Assembly: GCF_039830135.1 (NCBI RefSeq)
Contig: NZ_CP156081.1
Location: forward strand, 4,016,001 to 4,080,000
From: Defluviimonas sp. SAOS-178_SWC
GTDB taxonomy: Bacteria; Pseudomonadota; Alphaproteobacteria; Rhodobacterales; Rhodobacteraceae
Direction: 5' to 3'
Length of the DNA: 64,000 nt
Below the pieces are notes generated by a model. It saw only the letters and a program-made list of their open reading frames with translations. It had not been told where the DNA came from and did not search any database. Every line of letters starts with the position of its first letter. Positions within the stretch are counted from its first letter, which is position 1. A program made the translations under genes and the position numbers. Of this stretch, positions 35,594 to 46,227 are shown piece after piece.

Positions 35594-36942
35594 TGCATCA
35601 CCTCCGCCGTCTCATCAGGTGTCCCGTCGCGCATCATCCAGCCGGTGACGGCGCGCTTGCGGTCGAGGATCTCGACCGCCGCTGTCATCACATCGGCCTC
35701 AGTCACGGCGTCCAGGACGTCGGGCCATGCCTCGACGTCGGCGATGGTCAGGCCGGAGGTCAGCGCCTCGCCGTAGCGGCGGGCGAGGCCGTCGATGTCG
35801 TCTTCGGCATAGATCATCGCGGCGCGGATCCGTGTCTTCACCCGCGCGAACTGATCCGCATTGACCCCGGTCTTGAGGAAATCGCTCAGAACACCGTCGA
35901 GCGCCTTTTCGGCATCGGCAAGGCTCACACCCTCAGCCGGGACCACAGCGAGGTTGAAGGTCGTGTCGTCGTAGGATGTCCCGTCATAATGCGCCGACGT
36001 GTAGATCGCCTGCTTGGTGCCGAACTGGAGCTTCGTCGCGAGGATCGACGTCTGGCTGCTGCCACCGAGAAGGTCGGCGAGGATCGTCAGCGCGGCCGCC
36101 GTCTTCTGATCACCCGGATCACGTTCGGGGGCGAGGTAGCTGCGGGTCACGTAAGGCTGCGAGACCCGCGGATCGGCGAAACTGAGCCGCCGTTCGGCAA
36201 GTTGCGGCGGTTCCTGCGGGCGGGCGCGCGGACCGATATCCGGGGTCGGTTCCAGCGGGCCGTAATAGGTCTCGGCCAGCTTCTTCACCTCCTCGGGATC
36301 GACGTCGCCGGCGACAACCAGCACCGCGTCGTTCGGCGCATAGTAGCGGCGGTACCAGTCGAGCGCATCCTGCCGGGTCAGCGCCTCCATCTCGTGCCGC
36401 CACCCGATCACCGGCGTGCCGTAGGGATGGTTCAGGAACTGCGCGGCCGTCCTTTGTTCGGAGAAGATCGCGCCGGGATCGCTGTCGGTGCGCTGGTTGC
36501 GTTCCTCGATGATCACCTCGCGTTCGGTCTTCCAATCGTCCTCGGACAGGATCAGGCCGCGCATCCGGTCGGCCTCCATCCGCATCACGAGGTCGAGGCG
36601 GTCCGCCGCGACGCGCTGGAAATAGGCGGTGTAGTCATAGGATGTGAACGCGTTGTCGGAACCGCCATTGGCCTCGACCGTTTTCGAGAACTCGCCGGGG
36701 GCGAGGTGTTCGGTTCCCTTGAACATCAGGTGTTCGAGGAAGTGAGCCACGCCCGAGACGCCGGGTTTCTCATCCGCGGCGCCGGCGCGATACCAGACCA
36801 TGTGGACCACGACCGGGGCGCGGTGATCCTCGATCACGACGGCTTCCAGGCCGTTCGGCAGGGTAAAGCTCGTGACGTCGCCGGCAACGGCTGGTGTCGC
36901 AGTCAGAGCGGTTAGTGCCAGCCAACGGAAGATACGGAACAT
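35590..36942 (-). CDS. M16 zinc metalloprotease, catalytic subunit
   Basis: 450-aa secreted pitrilysin-type protease with signal peptide 1-20. The zinc motif is AHFLEHLMFKGT (His67, Glu70, His71), with the distal Glu in EREVIIEERNQR about 75 residues on. The second lobe has the conserved DLLGGSSQTS. An open frame continues upstream but the signal peptide fixes the start. Coupled by ATGA to the inactive M16 partner; 73 bp after the DUF3035 gene. Probably degrades peptides in the periplasm. Confidence 0.95.
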   Translation of the reverse strand: MFRIFRWLALTALTATPAVAGDVTSFTLPNGLEAVVIEDHRAPVVVHMVWYRAGAADEKPGVSGVAHFLEHLMFKGTEHLAPGEFSKTVEANGGSDNAFTSYDYTAYFQRVAADRLDLVMRMEADRMRGLILSEDDWKTEREVIIEERNQRTDSDPGAIFSEQRTAAQFLNHPYGTPVIGWRHEMEALTRQDALDWYRRYYAPNDAVLVVAGDVDPEEVKKLAETYYGPLEPTPDIGPRARPQEPPQLAERRLSFADPRVSQPYVTRSYLAPERDPGDQKTAAALTILADLLGGSSQTSILATKLQFGTKQAIYTSAHYDGTSYDDTTFNLAVVPAEGVSLADAEKALDGVLSDFLKTGVNADQFARVKTRIRAAMIYAEDDIDGLARRYGEALTSGLTIADVEAWPDVLDAVTEADVMTAAVEILDRKRAVTGWMMRDGTPDETAEVMQ

Positions 36943-37015
36943 GGCGGTCTCCCTCGATCCCGGTTGAGAGGTAACCGCCCGGCAGGGAACGTCAAGCCCG
37001 CTGACGGAGAGGTGA

Positions 37016-37573
37016 TCAGTTGCCCTGGACGGCTTCCAGCGGCGGGGCCCCGACATTGCGGACCCCTGCGGCGCGCCAACGCTCCAGTTCGGCGTACTGA
37101 TCGAGCGACATCGGCTGGTACGCACGGTAATAGACGTTGACGTTGAACCACCGCTCCAACAGCCGCCCGTCATGCTTGCGCCGGTATTCCAGATCCTCGG
37201 CCGCGAGCACTTCGCGGATATCGGCAGATGTGCCCCGCCGCGCGGCATAGGAGACGAGCGCGCCGTTGCCGGCCGGCACTGCCTTGCGGTCGAGTGCCGC
37301 GGGGTTGCCGCCAAGGGCCGCGACCGCGTCGGCCTCGGGCGTCGGATCGGTGATATTGGTGCCGCCCGGCGTCGGCTCCGGCAAAGCGGCCAGATCGTCG
37401 GGCAATTGCAGCGGCTTCGTCGGAAGGACGGTGAATTCGTCGGGGCCGCGGCCTTGCGGCTTGATATTGAGCAGCTTCGGCGCCTTTTCCTCGTCGCCTG
37501 CAAGGCGGCCACAGGCGGTCACCGCCACAAGCGCGCAGATCGCGAGTGCGCGGATGCCAGTCTTCGCCCCCAT
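37016..37573 (-). CDS. DUF3035-family lipoprotein
   Basis: 185-aa lipoprotein. The signal peptide ends in the lipobox VTAC with lipidated Cys21, so it is anchored in the envelope. The family is recognised from PKLLNIKPQGRGPDEFTVLP followed by KPLQLPDDLAALPEPTPGG. GGGAG precedes the ATG at 37573; a GTG five codons upstream is less likely. It lies between lspA, whose product matures lipoproteins, and the M16 protease pair, a common Rhodobacteraceae order. Function unknown. Confidence 0.88.
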   Translation of the reverse strand: MGAKTGIRALAICALVAVTACGRLAGDEEKAPKLLNIKPQGRGPDEFTVLPTKPLQLPDDLAALPEPTPGGTNITDPTPEADAVAALGGNPAALDRKAVPAGNGALVSYAARRGTSADIREVLAAEDLEYRRKHDGRLLERWFNVNVYYRAYQPMSLDQYAELERWRAAGVRNVGAPPLEAVQGN

Positions 37574-37625
37574 GGGTTTCTCCCTCACCTGCCTGACCTT
37601 CGTTTAGCGCATGTCTTCGGGCGCG

Positions 37626-38096
37626 TCACGGGGTCTTCTCCCGCCCGGTGAAGAGGACAAGGCCGATGGCGCCGGCGAAGATCGCGATGTCGGCGACGTT
37701 GAACGAATAAGGGTTGTCGATACCCGGCACCGACATGTTGAGGAAATCGGCAACGGCTCCGTAAAGGATCCGGTCGAGGACATTGCCCATCGCGCCGCCG
37801 ATCAGGAAGCCGGCCGAAAGCTTGACGATCCGGCTGTGCGGCTCGCGCCGCACCCAGAGCCAGACCCAGAGCGAGATGACCACGGCCATCGCGATCAGCA
37901 CCCAGCGCGCCAGATCGGCGTTGCTGGAAAAGAGGCCGAAATTGATTCCCTGGTTCCACGCCATGCGGAGATTCAGCCAGGGCGGCAGCACGTCGATCCG
38001 CTGGCGCGTGTAAAGGTCGAGTGCCTGGACGACGAAGAACTTCGACACCTGGTCGAGCGCGAAGATCCCCGCCGCCGTCTGGGTCACGAGCCGCAT
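37626..38096 (-). CDS. lspA: Lipoprotein signal peptidase LspA
   Basis: 156-aa inner-membrane aspartic peptidase that cuts signal peptides from prolipoproteins. Four membrane helices; catalytic aspartates are expected at Asp117 ([10 protein letters not shown]) and Asp136 (FNVADIAIF), with the conserved WNQGINFG (47-54) and [10 protein letters not shown] motifs. It follows purH with a 13-bp gap and is just upstream of a lipoprotein gene it presumably serves. Confidence 0.96.
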   Translation of the reverse strand: MRLVTQTAAGIFALDQVSKFFVVQALDLYTRQRIDVLPPWLNLRMAWNQGINFGLFSSNADLARWVLIAMAVVISLWVWLWVRREPHSRIVKLSAGFLIGGAMGNVLDRILYGAVADFLNMSVPGIDNPYSFNVADIAIFAGAIGLVLFTGREKTP

Positions 38097-38109
38097 TGTG
38101 CCACCCGCA

Positions 38110-39711
<1,602 letters not shown>

Positions 39712-39723
39712 GGGCAGCGTCCT

Positions 39724-41463
39724 CTACTTGGGCAGCGCATCGTCATCGCGAAGCGTATCTCGGATGGCCGAGGGGGTATCCTGTGCCTTGGCCAAGGTCC
39801 AGCCCAACTGGCATGCATAATCGAGGACATGGGCCGAAAGGACGATCTGTTTCGCCGCGCGCGGCTTCAACCGCCCGGTTTCGAGATAGACCGAGGGTTC
39901 GAGCGTCAACTCCCCTACCCCGTCATGGCGGAAAACCCAGATCTCGCCCGACTTCAGCGCCAGCGACACCGCCGTGCCGCCGAGGTCTATGGCGGCATCG
40001 ACATCGGGATGCAGGTGGAAGCGGAGCGAGAAGGGCACGCCCTGATGTTTCGATCGCTCCATGATCGTCTCGAACCGCCGCCGGTCGGCGACCGTCATCG
40101 CGCCAAGCGTGTCCTCGCCCGCCAGCGCCCGTCCGTCGATGGAGAGCATCAGGTTTCGGATATGGGTCAACCCGTGGGTCGGGACATAGCCGTTATGCCC
40201 GGCCATGAGCCGGTGGCCGGCGCTGTCATCCTCGGGCTGGGCCCAAACCTGATCGGGCACGTCGGTGAACTGGCCGCGCGGCGAGGCGGGCAGCACCCCG
40301 CCGGCGCCGAGGCGGGAGGACGAAAAGCCCTGGATGCAGAGTGTCGAATGCGAGGGCGTCGCCCGCCCCGCCCTTCGCCAGTCAGGCCCGAAGCTCGCGC
40401 CCGAACCGCAGTTGACAACGACGGGTCGGCGCCCCGAGGTCAGTTCCATCGCCAGGGTCGAGGCATGGGCGTTCGACGAGGCGCGCCCCGTGGGCGGAGG
40501 GGCGGCATCGACGATGATCGTGGTGCGGCCCGCCGCAAGCCGGGCGTACCCCATCGCGAGGCCATGCGCCGTCAGCGCCCGGCCGCCCACCGTCGCCAGC
40601 GCCTGATCGAGCCGCCCTTCAAGCCCCCTGCCCCCGCCGTGGAACCGCGCGAGCCCGCCATCGGCATGGCGGAGGGCGCGCAGCGTGGGCGCGATGCGGT
40701 CGATCGCGTCGAGATGGGTAGCCTGCGGGCTCCGTCCCGCGTCGGACAGCGCCTCCGCCGCCCAGGTGAGAAGCGTGAAGACCTCAAGCAGTTCCTCGGG
40801 ATTCCGCGTCGGGATGCCGCCCTCGGCATCGATCTCGCGCGCGCATTCCCTGGCCAAAGCCGCGGCGGCGGGGCCGACATGACGCTCCATCCCCGTCAGC
40901 GCGAGGCCGGCATAGACAAGGCCGGTCAAGGCCTCGAACCGCGGCAATCCGGGCGCGGCCGTTTTCCAGCGCCGGGCGAGGAAGATGGTCTGGCGGCCGA
41001 GGCTGCGGAAGTAGGCGTCCGACTGCGCCCGGTCGCGGCCGTTCAGAAGCAGGATCGCGTGGTTGATCCAACGGATGAGCCGCCGCCCGGTCAGGTCGGG
41101 CGTCCAGCCCGGCCCGCCGCCACGCCCGTAGCGCCGGATCCAGTCGAAGACCCAGTCCTGCGCCCTTTCCCGCGCCGGCCCGTCGGCGACGGCGGCGAGA
41201 TCATCGAGCCAGGCGGAGCCGTGGATCTCCTCCTCGAAGCGGGGATCGGGGATCGGCAAGTCCCAGATCGACTTGCCCTTGGCCTCGATCAGAAACCCGG
41301 CGAAGAGGAAATTGCCGGCGGTCAGTTGCTTGCCGCGGGCGAAGGAGCCGATGGTCTTCGGCTCAGGCTGGCTGACGAAGCCGGTCGCGGACCGCGCCAA
41401 TGCCGCCAGCCGCGCGTGCAGCCGGTGCATAAAGCCCATGTATCCGCTATCGGATCGCCCCAC
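39724..41463 (-). CDS. Heparinase II/III-like protein
   Basis: 579-aa protein with an all-alpha N-terminal half (RWINHAILLLNGRD, ETLTGL-type helices) and a C-terminal beta domain typical of the heparinase II/III family (SHSTLCIQGFSSSRL, RSKHQGVPFSLRFHLHPDVD). No signal peptide is visible, so it is probably cytosolic. In Rhodobacteraceae such a protein is regularly found between rsmB and purH. Its natural polysaccharide or alternative substrate is not known; a true lyase activity is only assumed from the fold. Confidence 0.85.
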   Translation of the reverse strand: MGRSDSGYMGFMHRLHARLAALARSATGFVSQPEPKTIGSFARGKQLTAGNFLFAGFLIEAKGKSIWDLPIPDPRFEEEIHGSAWLDDLAAVADGPARERAQDWVFDWIRRYGRGGGPGWTPDLTGRRLIRWINHAILLLNGRDRAQSDAYFRSLGRQTIFLARRWKTAAPGLPRFEALTGLVYAGLALTGMERHVGPAAAALARECAREIDAEGGIPTRNPEELLEVFTLLTWAAEALSDAGRSPQATHLDAIDRIAPTLRALRHADGGLARFHGGGRGLEGRLDQALATVGGRALTAHGLAMGYARLAAGRTTIIVDAAPPPTGRASSNAHASTLAMELTSGRRPVVVNCGSGASFGPDWRRAGRATPSHSTLCIQGFSSSRLGAGGVLPASPRGQFTDVPDQVWAQPEDDSAGHRLMAGHNGYVPTHGLTHIRNLMLSIDGRALAGEDTLGAMTVADRRRFETIMERSKHQGVPFSLRFHLHPDVDAAIDLGGTAVSLALKSGEIWVFRHDGVGELTLEPSVYLETGRLKPRAAKQIVLSAHVLDYACQLGWTLAKAQDTPSAIRDTLRDDDALPK

Positions 41464-41564
41464 GCCTCACGGTCCTCGTTCTTCCGTTGCCCGGATTTAT
41501 CCGGGAATCTGCCCGGGCCGGAGATTACCGGCAGCCCTGCCCCATGTCACCGGCTAAAGGTCCG

Positions 41565-42851
41565 TCAGGCATTGGCCAGGCGAAGGCAGGCGATGAAGAA
41601 TCCGTCCATGCCGCCGCGCTCCGGCCAGTAATCGGGGCGAAGCCGGAGGCCGCCTTCGCCCGTGATCCAGCCGGATTCGATTCCGGGCAGATCGAGCGCG
41701 CCGCGCTCAACGGCAAGGCCGGGATGGCGTGAGAGGGCGGCGGAAACCTGCCGCTCCCCCTCCTCGGGCAGAAGCGAACAGGTCGCGAAGACCAGCCGGC
41801 CGCCAAGGCGAAGGCGGGTGAGCGCCCGGTCAACAAGGGCCGCTTGAAGGGCGGCGATCTCCTTCAGCGCGGCGGGGTCGCGGACGTAGGGCAGGTCGGG
41901 ATGCCTGCGGATCGTTCCGGTCGCCGAACAGGGCGCGTCGAGGAGGACGGCGTCGAACCCTCCGGCCCCGTCCCATGTCAGCGCGTCTGCCACGACCACC
42001 TCGGCGGCAAGCCGGCAGCGCGCGAGGTTTTCGCGCACCCGCTCCATCCGTGCCTCGGAGAGGTCGAGCGCGGTCACCTCGGCGCCGGCGGCGGCGAGTT
42101 GCAGCGTCTTGCCGCCCGGCGCGGCGCAGAGGTCGAGTACCCGCTCGCCGGGGCGCGGCGCCAGCACCTTCGCAGCAAGGGCGGCGGCAGCGTCCTGCAC
42201 CCACCAGTCGCCCTCGGCATAGCCGGCAAGATCGGAAACCTGGCCGGCGCCATGAAGCCGGACCGATCCGGTGGGCAGCGCCTCGCCCCCGAGGCGGGCG
42301 GCGAGCGCCGCCGCGTTGCCGTCCTTCGGCGTGAGGTCGATGGGCGCCCCCTTCGCCTGCGCGGCTTCCATCGCCATCGTCGCGGCCTTGCCCCAGGCGG
42401 ACATCAACCGGCCCCGGAGCCAGCCGGGCAGCGGATCGGCCGGCAGCGCCGCCCAGTTTTCAACCGGCGTCTCGGAGACGCGGCGAAGCACGGCGTTGAC
42501 CATGCCCGCGAAACCCTCCGCCTTCCGGCCCGACGCACGGGTGAGGCTGACGGCCTCGCTGACGACGCCGTGCGCGGCGGCTTTTTCGGCGAAGATCTCG
42601 GTGACGGAAACGCGCAGGATCGTGCGAACGAAGGGCGGCGGGGATTTCCGGAGGAAGGGTTTCAGGACCGCATCGGCGCGTCCGAGATTTCGCAGCGTCG
42701 CCAGGGCAAGGCGCTGCGCCCGCGCCCGGTCGGGTGGTGCCAACCCGGAAAGCGCCCCGCGCGCGACCTGATCGGAGAGCGGCGCGCGATCCTCGAGGAC
42801 CCCCGTCACCAGTCGCGCCGCGACACCCCGCGCCGTCTCGTCCCTGACCAT
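41565..42851 (-). CDS. rsmB: 16S rRNA m5C967 methyltransferase RsmB-like
   Basis: 428-aa RNA (cytosine-5) methyltransferase with an N-terminal NusB-like domain (about 5-130). The SAM-binding core has VLDLCAAPGGKTLQLAAAG; the two key cysteines are in DAPCSATGTIRRHPD (motif IV) and FATCSLLPEEGERQV (motif VI). The ATG at 42851 is chosen because the domain begins there (MVRDETARGVAARLV) and it ends at the divergent sdhAF4 region. Cytosolic; modifies 16S rRNA before 30S assembly completes. Confidence 0.94.
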   Translation of the reverse strand: MVRDETARGVAARLVTGVLEDRAPLSDQVARGALSGLAPPDRARAQRLALATLRNLGRADAVLKPFLRKSPPPFVRTILRVSVTEIFAEKAAAHGVVSEAVSLTRASGRKAEGFAGMVNAVLRRVSETPVENWAALPADPLPGWLRGRLMSAWGKAATMAMEAAQAKGAPIDLTPKDGNAAALAARLGGEALPTGSVRLHGAGQVSDLAGYAEGDWWVQDAAAALAAKVLAPRPGERVLDLCAAPGGKTLQLAAAGAEVTALDLSEARMERVRENLARCRLAAEVVVADALTWDGAGGFDAVLLDAPCSATGTIRRHPDLPYVRDPAALKEIAALQAALVDRALTRLRLGGRLVFATCSLLPEEGERQVSAALSRHPGLAVERGALDLPGIESGWITGEGGLRLRPDYWPERGGMDGFFIACLRLANA

Positions 42852-42921
42852 GCGTCCCCCGGTTGCGACCCTTGCCGGCCCCCCGTATAACATGGACCTA
42901 CGCGAAACAAGGAAGGCCGGA

Positions 42922-43101
42922 GTGGCGACGGAGATGACCAAGGAACTGCCTGAAGCGGCCAAGCGCGCGCTGGCCGAGGCCGAGGCACGGCGGAAGGCCG
43001 CGTCCGCGCTGGACCTGCCAGCGGAACTCGGCGGCCGCGAAGGGCCGGAACCGGTGCGCTATGGCGACTGGGAGAAGAAGGGGATCGCGGTCGATTTCTG
43101 A
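42922..43101 (+). CDS. Succinate dehydrogenase assembly factor 4-type protein (DUF1674)
   Basis: 59-aa protein with the DUF1674/SdhAF4 C-terminus PEPVRYGDWEKKGIAVDF, the diagnostic end of a factor that protects flavinated SdhA during complex II assembly. The N-terminal half is a charged helix (PEAAKRALAEAEARRKAA). The GTG at 42922 follows AAGGAAG by six bases; ATGs at 42892 and 42934 are alternatives. Divergent from rsmB; no sdh gene is in the window. Confidence 0.85.
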   Translation: MATEMTKELPEAAKRALAEAEARRKAASALDLPAELGGREGPEPVRYGDWEKKGIAVDF

Positions 43102-43148
43102 AAGCGGCCGGTTGCCCGGGCAGGGTTCCCACGCTCCCGGCTTGAGCG

Positions 43149-43967
43149 TCAGATCCCAAGCACGTCCAGCATGTCGTATTCGCCGGGCTTCTTGTCCTGC
43201 CCCCAGAGTGCGGCCCGAAGCGCGCCGCGCGCGAAGATGCCCCGGTCGGTCGCGATGTGGCGCAGGATGATCCGTTCGCCGTTGGCGGCGAAGATGACGT
43301 CATGTTCGCCCACGACATCGCCGCCCCGGATGGCAGAAAAGCCGATATGCCCGCGTACGCGCGCGCCGGTGATCCCCTCGCGCGCCCGGTCGCGGATGTC
43401 GGGGAGGTTGAGCCCCCGCCCGGCCGCCGCCGCTTCGCCCAGCATCAGCGCGGTCCCGGAGGGCGCATCGACCTTGTGACGGTGATGGGCCTCGACGATC
43501 TCGATATCCCAATCGGCATCGAGCGCCGCCGCGACCTTCTTCGTGATCTGGGTGAGAAGATTGACCCCGAGACTCATGTTGCCGGCGCGGACGATCACGG
43601 CATGGCGCGCGGCGGCCCTGATCTTCGCGAGGTGCTCCTCTTCCAGCCCGGTCGTTCCGATGACGTGAACCGCGCGGGCCTGCGCCGCGAGCGCCGCGAA
43701 TTCGACCGTGGCGGCAGGAGCGGTGAAGTCGATCACGGCCTGTGCCTTTGCGAAGGCTTCCAGCGGGTCGTCGGTGACGATGACGCCGCTTGCGGCCCCG
43801 CCCATCACCGTGCCGAGATCGCGGCCGATCCAGTCGTGGCCGGTCCGCTCCACCGCGCCGACGAGGCGTGCGCGGTCCGAGGCCGCGATCAGACGGACAA
43901 GCATCTGCCCCATGCGTCCCGAGATGCCGGTGACCACGATGCCGGGAATATCTGTCGGTTCGGTCAT
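43149..43967 (-). CDS. dapB: 4-hydroxy-tetrahydrodipicolinate reductase DapB
   Basis: 272-aa cytosolic reductase of the diaminopimelate/lysine pathway. The N-terminal nucleotide site is [15 protein letters not shown] (about 10-24), and the catalytic and substrate region is [20 protein letters not shown] (20 residues, about 158-177) with the active His pair. The C-terminus ends in [13 protein letters not shown], as usual. Divergent from rbfA, an order regularly seen in this family of bacteria. Confidence 0.97.
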   Translation of the reverse strand: MTEPTDIPGIVVTGISGRMGQMLVRLIAASDRARLVGAVERTGHDWIGRDLGTVMGGAASGVIVTDDPLEAFAKAQAVIDFTAPAATVEFAALAAQARAVHVIGTTGLEEEHLAKIRAAARHAVIVRAGNMSLGVNLLTQITKKVAAALDADWDIEIVEAHHRHKVDAPSGTALMLGEAAAAGRGLNLPDIRDRAREGITGARVRGHIGFSAIRGGDVVGEHDVIFAANGERIILRHIATDRGIFARGALRAALWGQDKKPGEYDMLDVLGI

Positions 43968-44066
43968 GCGCGCCTCCGCTCTGCCAATCGGCTTCCTTTA
44001 GCCGCTGCGGAACGGCTTGGCAAAGGCCCGTTGCGGGGCGGGCCGGCATGGCCTACATGCTGTGGC

Positions 44067-44495
44067 ATGTCACAGAACCGTTCCTCCCGTGCCTCCGGCC
44101 CCTCGCAGCGCCAGCTGCGCGTCGGCGAACTCATCCGCCGCACGCTTTCCGAAGTGCTGATGCGCGGCGAGGTCCACAACGACGAGTTGGGCGCGATGTC
44201 GATCACCGTGGGCGAGGTCCGCGTCTCGCCCGACCTGCGCATCGCGACCGCCTACGTGCTGCCGCTTGGCGGAGAAGGAGCAAAAGAGGCGCTGGCGGCG
44301 CTCAACCGCTCGAAGGGGGAGCTTCGCCATCACGTGGCGAAGGCGATGACCCTGAAGTTCGCGCCGGAGCTGCGATTTGTCCTCGACGAGACCTTCGACC
44401 GCATGGATGCGACGCGCCGCCTTTTGGCAGATGAGAGGGTGCAGCGCGATATCGCGAAGCGCGACGATGACGACGACGATGGCGATCTGGGCTAG
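44067..44495 (+). CDS. rbfA: 30S ribosome-binding factor RbfA
   Basis: 142-aa KH-fold factor needed for 16S rRNA maturation and growth in the cold. Conserved features: QLRVGELIRRTLSEVL at the N-terminus, VSPDLRIATAYVLPLG in the middle and LRFVLDETFDRMDATRRLL near the end, with an acidic Asp-rich tail. The ATG at 44067 gives normal length. Its end overlaps the next gene by 29 bases. Confidence 0.95.
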   Translation: MSQNRSSRASGPSQRQLRVGELIRRTLSEVLMRGEVHNDELGAMSITVGEVRVSPDLRIATAYVLPLGGEGAKEALAALNRSKGELRHHVAKAMTLKFAPELRFVLDETFDRMDATRRLLADERVQRDIAKRDDDDDDGDLG

Positions 44496-45216
44496 GGCCG
44501 CCGCTGCGGTCCTGCTTCTTGCAGGCGCGGCCCAAGCGGAATCCTGCCATAGGCTGGAGCACGAGGGCGAGATCTACGCCGTCTGCGAGGCGGTGGCCGG
44601 CGAGGATCTGCGACTTTTCCTCGAAGATGCCGACGGCGCCACGATCGGCACGTTCGAGCGGCTGCGCGAGGGTCTCGCCGCCGAGGGGCGGCGGCTGGTC
44701 TTCGCGATGAATGCCGGGATGTATCACCCCGACCGCCGCCCTGTCGGGCTCTACCGATCCGAGGGGCGCGACGTCTCGCGGCTGGTGACGTCGGCGGGTC
44801 CGGGGAACTTCGGGCTGGTTCCGAACGGGGTCTTCTGCATCCGCCCGCAAGGCTTTGCGGTGATCGAGACGCTGAGCTACGAACGCGCGGCGCCGGACTG
44901 CCGGTTCGCCACCCAATCCGGACCGATGCTGGTGATCGGCGGGGCACTGCATCCGAAGTTCCTCGAAGACTCGGACTCGCGCTACGTCCGCAACGGTGTC
45001 GGCGTCTCGGCCGATGGCAGCCGGGCCTATTTCGTGATCTCCGACGGGGCGGTCAATTTCCATGCCTTTGCGCGGTTCTTCCGCGATGCCCTTGGTGTGC
45101 CGGATGCGCTCTATTTCGACGGCAACGTCTCGCGCCTCTACGCCCCCGAGATCCGGCGCGACGATTTCGGATTTCCGATGGGTCCGATTGTCGGGCTCTC
45201 GGTGCCGGCGGATTGA
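44467..45216 (+). CDS. Secreted phosphodiester glycosidase family protein
   Basis: 249-aa protein related to the N-acetylglucosamine-1-phosphodiester alpha-N-acetylglucosaminidase (NAGPA, DUF2233) domain. Signal peptide up to GAAQAES (starts at 44467 or 44479 both possible). Family motifs: FAMNAGMYHPDRRPVGLY, NGVFCIRP, TQSGPMLVIGG, RNGVGVSADG, ALYFDGNVSRLYAP. Overlaps the end of rbfA and lies between rbfA and truB, so it interrupts the usual rbfA-truB pair. Likely periplasmic; natural substrate unknown. Confidence 0.85.
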   Translation: MTTTMAIWARAAAAVLLLAGAAQAESCHRLEHEGEIYAVCEAVAGEDLRLFLEDADGATIGTFERLREGLAAEGRRLVFAMNAGMYHPDRRPVGLYRSEGRDVSRLVTSAGPGNFGLVPNGVFCIRPQGFAVIETLSYERAAPDCRFATQSGPMLVIGGALHPKFLEDSDSRYVRNGVGVSADGSRAYFVISDGAVNFHAFARFFRDALGVPDALYFDGNVSRLYAPEIRRDDFGFPMGPIVGLSVPAD

Positions 45217-45267
45217 CGGCCCCGCCGCCATTCGCTAGCAGGCGGCCTTCCTATCGAAAGAAGAGAC

Positions 45268-46170
45268 ATGGCACGCAAGAAGGGTCGCGACATTTCGGGC
45301 TGGCTGGTGGTGGACAAGCCGGCGGGCATGACCTCGACCGCAGTCGTCAACAAGGTCCGCTGGGCGTTCGGCGCGAAGAAGGCGGGCCATGCGGGAACGC
45401 TCGATCCGGACGCGACCGGGGTGCTGGCGGTGGCGCTCGGCGAGGCGACGAAGACGGTGCCCTACATCACCGATGCGCTGAAATGCTACCGCTTCGCGGT
45501 GCGGCTCGGGGCGGCCACGAAGACCGACGACGCGGAAGGGGAGGTCATCGCGACCTCGGACCTGCGCCCCAGCGATGACGAGATCCGCGCCGCATTGCCG
45601 GCGTTCCGGGGCGAGATCATGCAGGTGCCGCCGCAGTTCTCCGCGGTGAAGGTCGAGGGCGAGCGTGCCTATGCGCTGGCCCGGGCCGGCGAGGAAATGG
45701 AGCTTGCCGCGCGCGAGCTGTGGGTCGAGAGCCTGGAGATGACCGCCCGGCCCGACGCGGACACGGTCGAGCTGGAAATGGTCTGCGGCAAGGGCGGCTA
45801 TGTGCGCTCCGTAGCCCGCGATCTCGGGGCCGCCCTCGGATGCCATGGCCATGTCCTGTGGCTTCGCCGCGACTGGTCGGGGCCGTTCGAAGCCTCGGAC
45901 GGGGTGACGATCGCGAAGATCGACGACCTGGCCAAGAGCGAGGCGTTGGACGCGCTCTTGCTGCCGCTCGAAGTCGGGCTCGCGGACCTGCCGGAACTGA
46001 AGGCGACGCCGGAAGGCGCGGCGCGGCTGAGGAACGGCAATCCGGGACTGGTCATCGCCTCGGACGTGGAGTGGGGCGACGAGGCCTGGGCGAGTTACCA
46101 GGGCCGCGCGGTGGCGGTCGGGGTCTACAAGTCGGGCGAGCTGCATCCGAGCCGGGTGTTCAACCTCTGA
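45268..46170 (+). CDS. truB: tRNA pseudouridine55 synthase TruB
   Basis: 300-aa enzyme forming pseudouridine 55 in the T loop of tRNAs. The catalytic aspartate is Asp46 in [26 protein letters not shown] (11-23) and [13 protein letters not shown] are the other conserved motifs. A C-terminal PUA-like part follows. AAGAAGAGA lies before the ATG. In most alphaproteobacteria rpsO follows directly; here the strand switches right after truB (see findings). Confidence 0.96.
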   Translation: MARKKGRDISGWLVVDKPAGMTSTAVVNKVRWAFGAKKAGHAGTLDPDATGVLAVALGEATKTVPYITDALKCYRFAVRLGAATKTDDAEGEVIATSDLRPSDDEIRAALPAFRGEIMQVPPQFSAVKVEGERAYALARAGEEMELAARELWVESLEMTARPDADTVELEMVCGKGGYVRSVARDLGAALGCHGHVLWLRRDWSGPFEASDGVTIAKIDDLAKSEALDALLLPLEVGLADLPELKATPEGAARLRNGNPGLVIASDVEWGDEAWASYQGRAVAVGVYKSGELHPSRVFNL

Positions 46171-46179
46171 TGACGGCGC

Positions 46180-46226
46180 CGGGGGCGCTGCCCCCGGACC
46201 CCCGAGGTATTTCGGGCAAGATGAAG
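46180..46226 (+). repeat. Dispersed intergenic repeat, copy A
   Basis: A 47-bp element: a perfect 8-bp hairpin CCGGGGGC-GCT-GCCCCCGG, then ACCCCCGAGGTATTTCGGGC and AAGATGAAG. The second half also folds (CCCGA/TCGGG). A close copy is at 62414-62463. It fills the gap between the converging ends of truB and the flavin oxidoreductase gene and may act as a terminator or RNA-stabilising element. Confidence 0.75.
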
Positions 46227-46227
46227 G

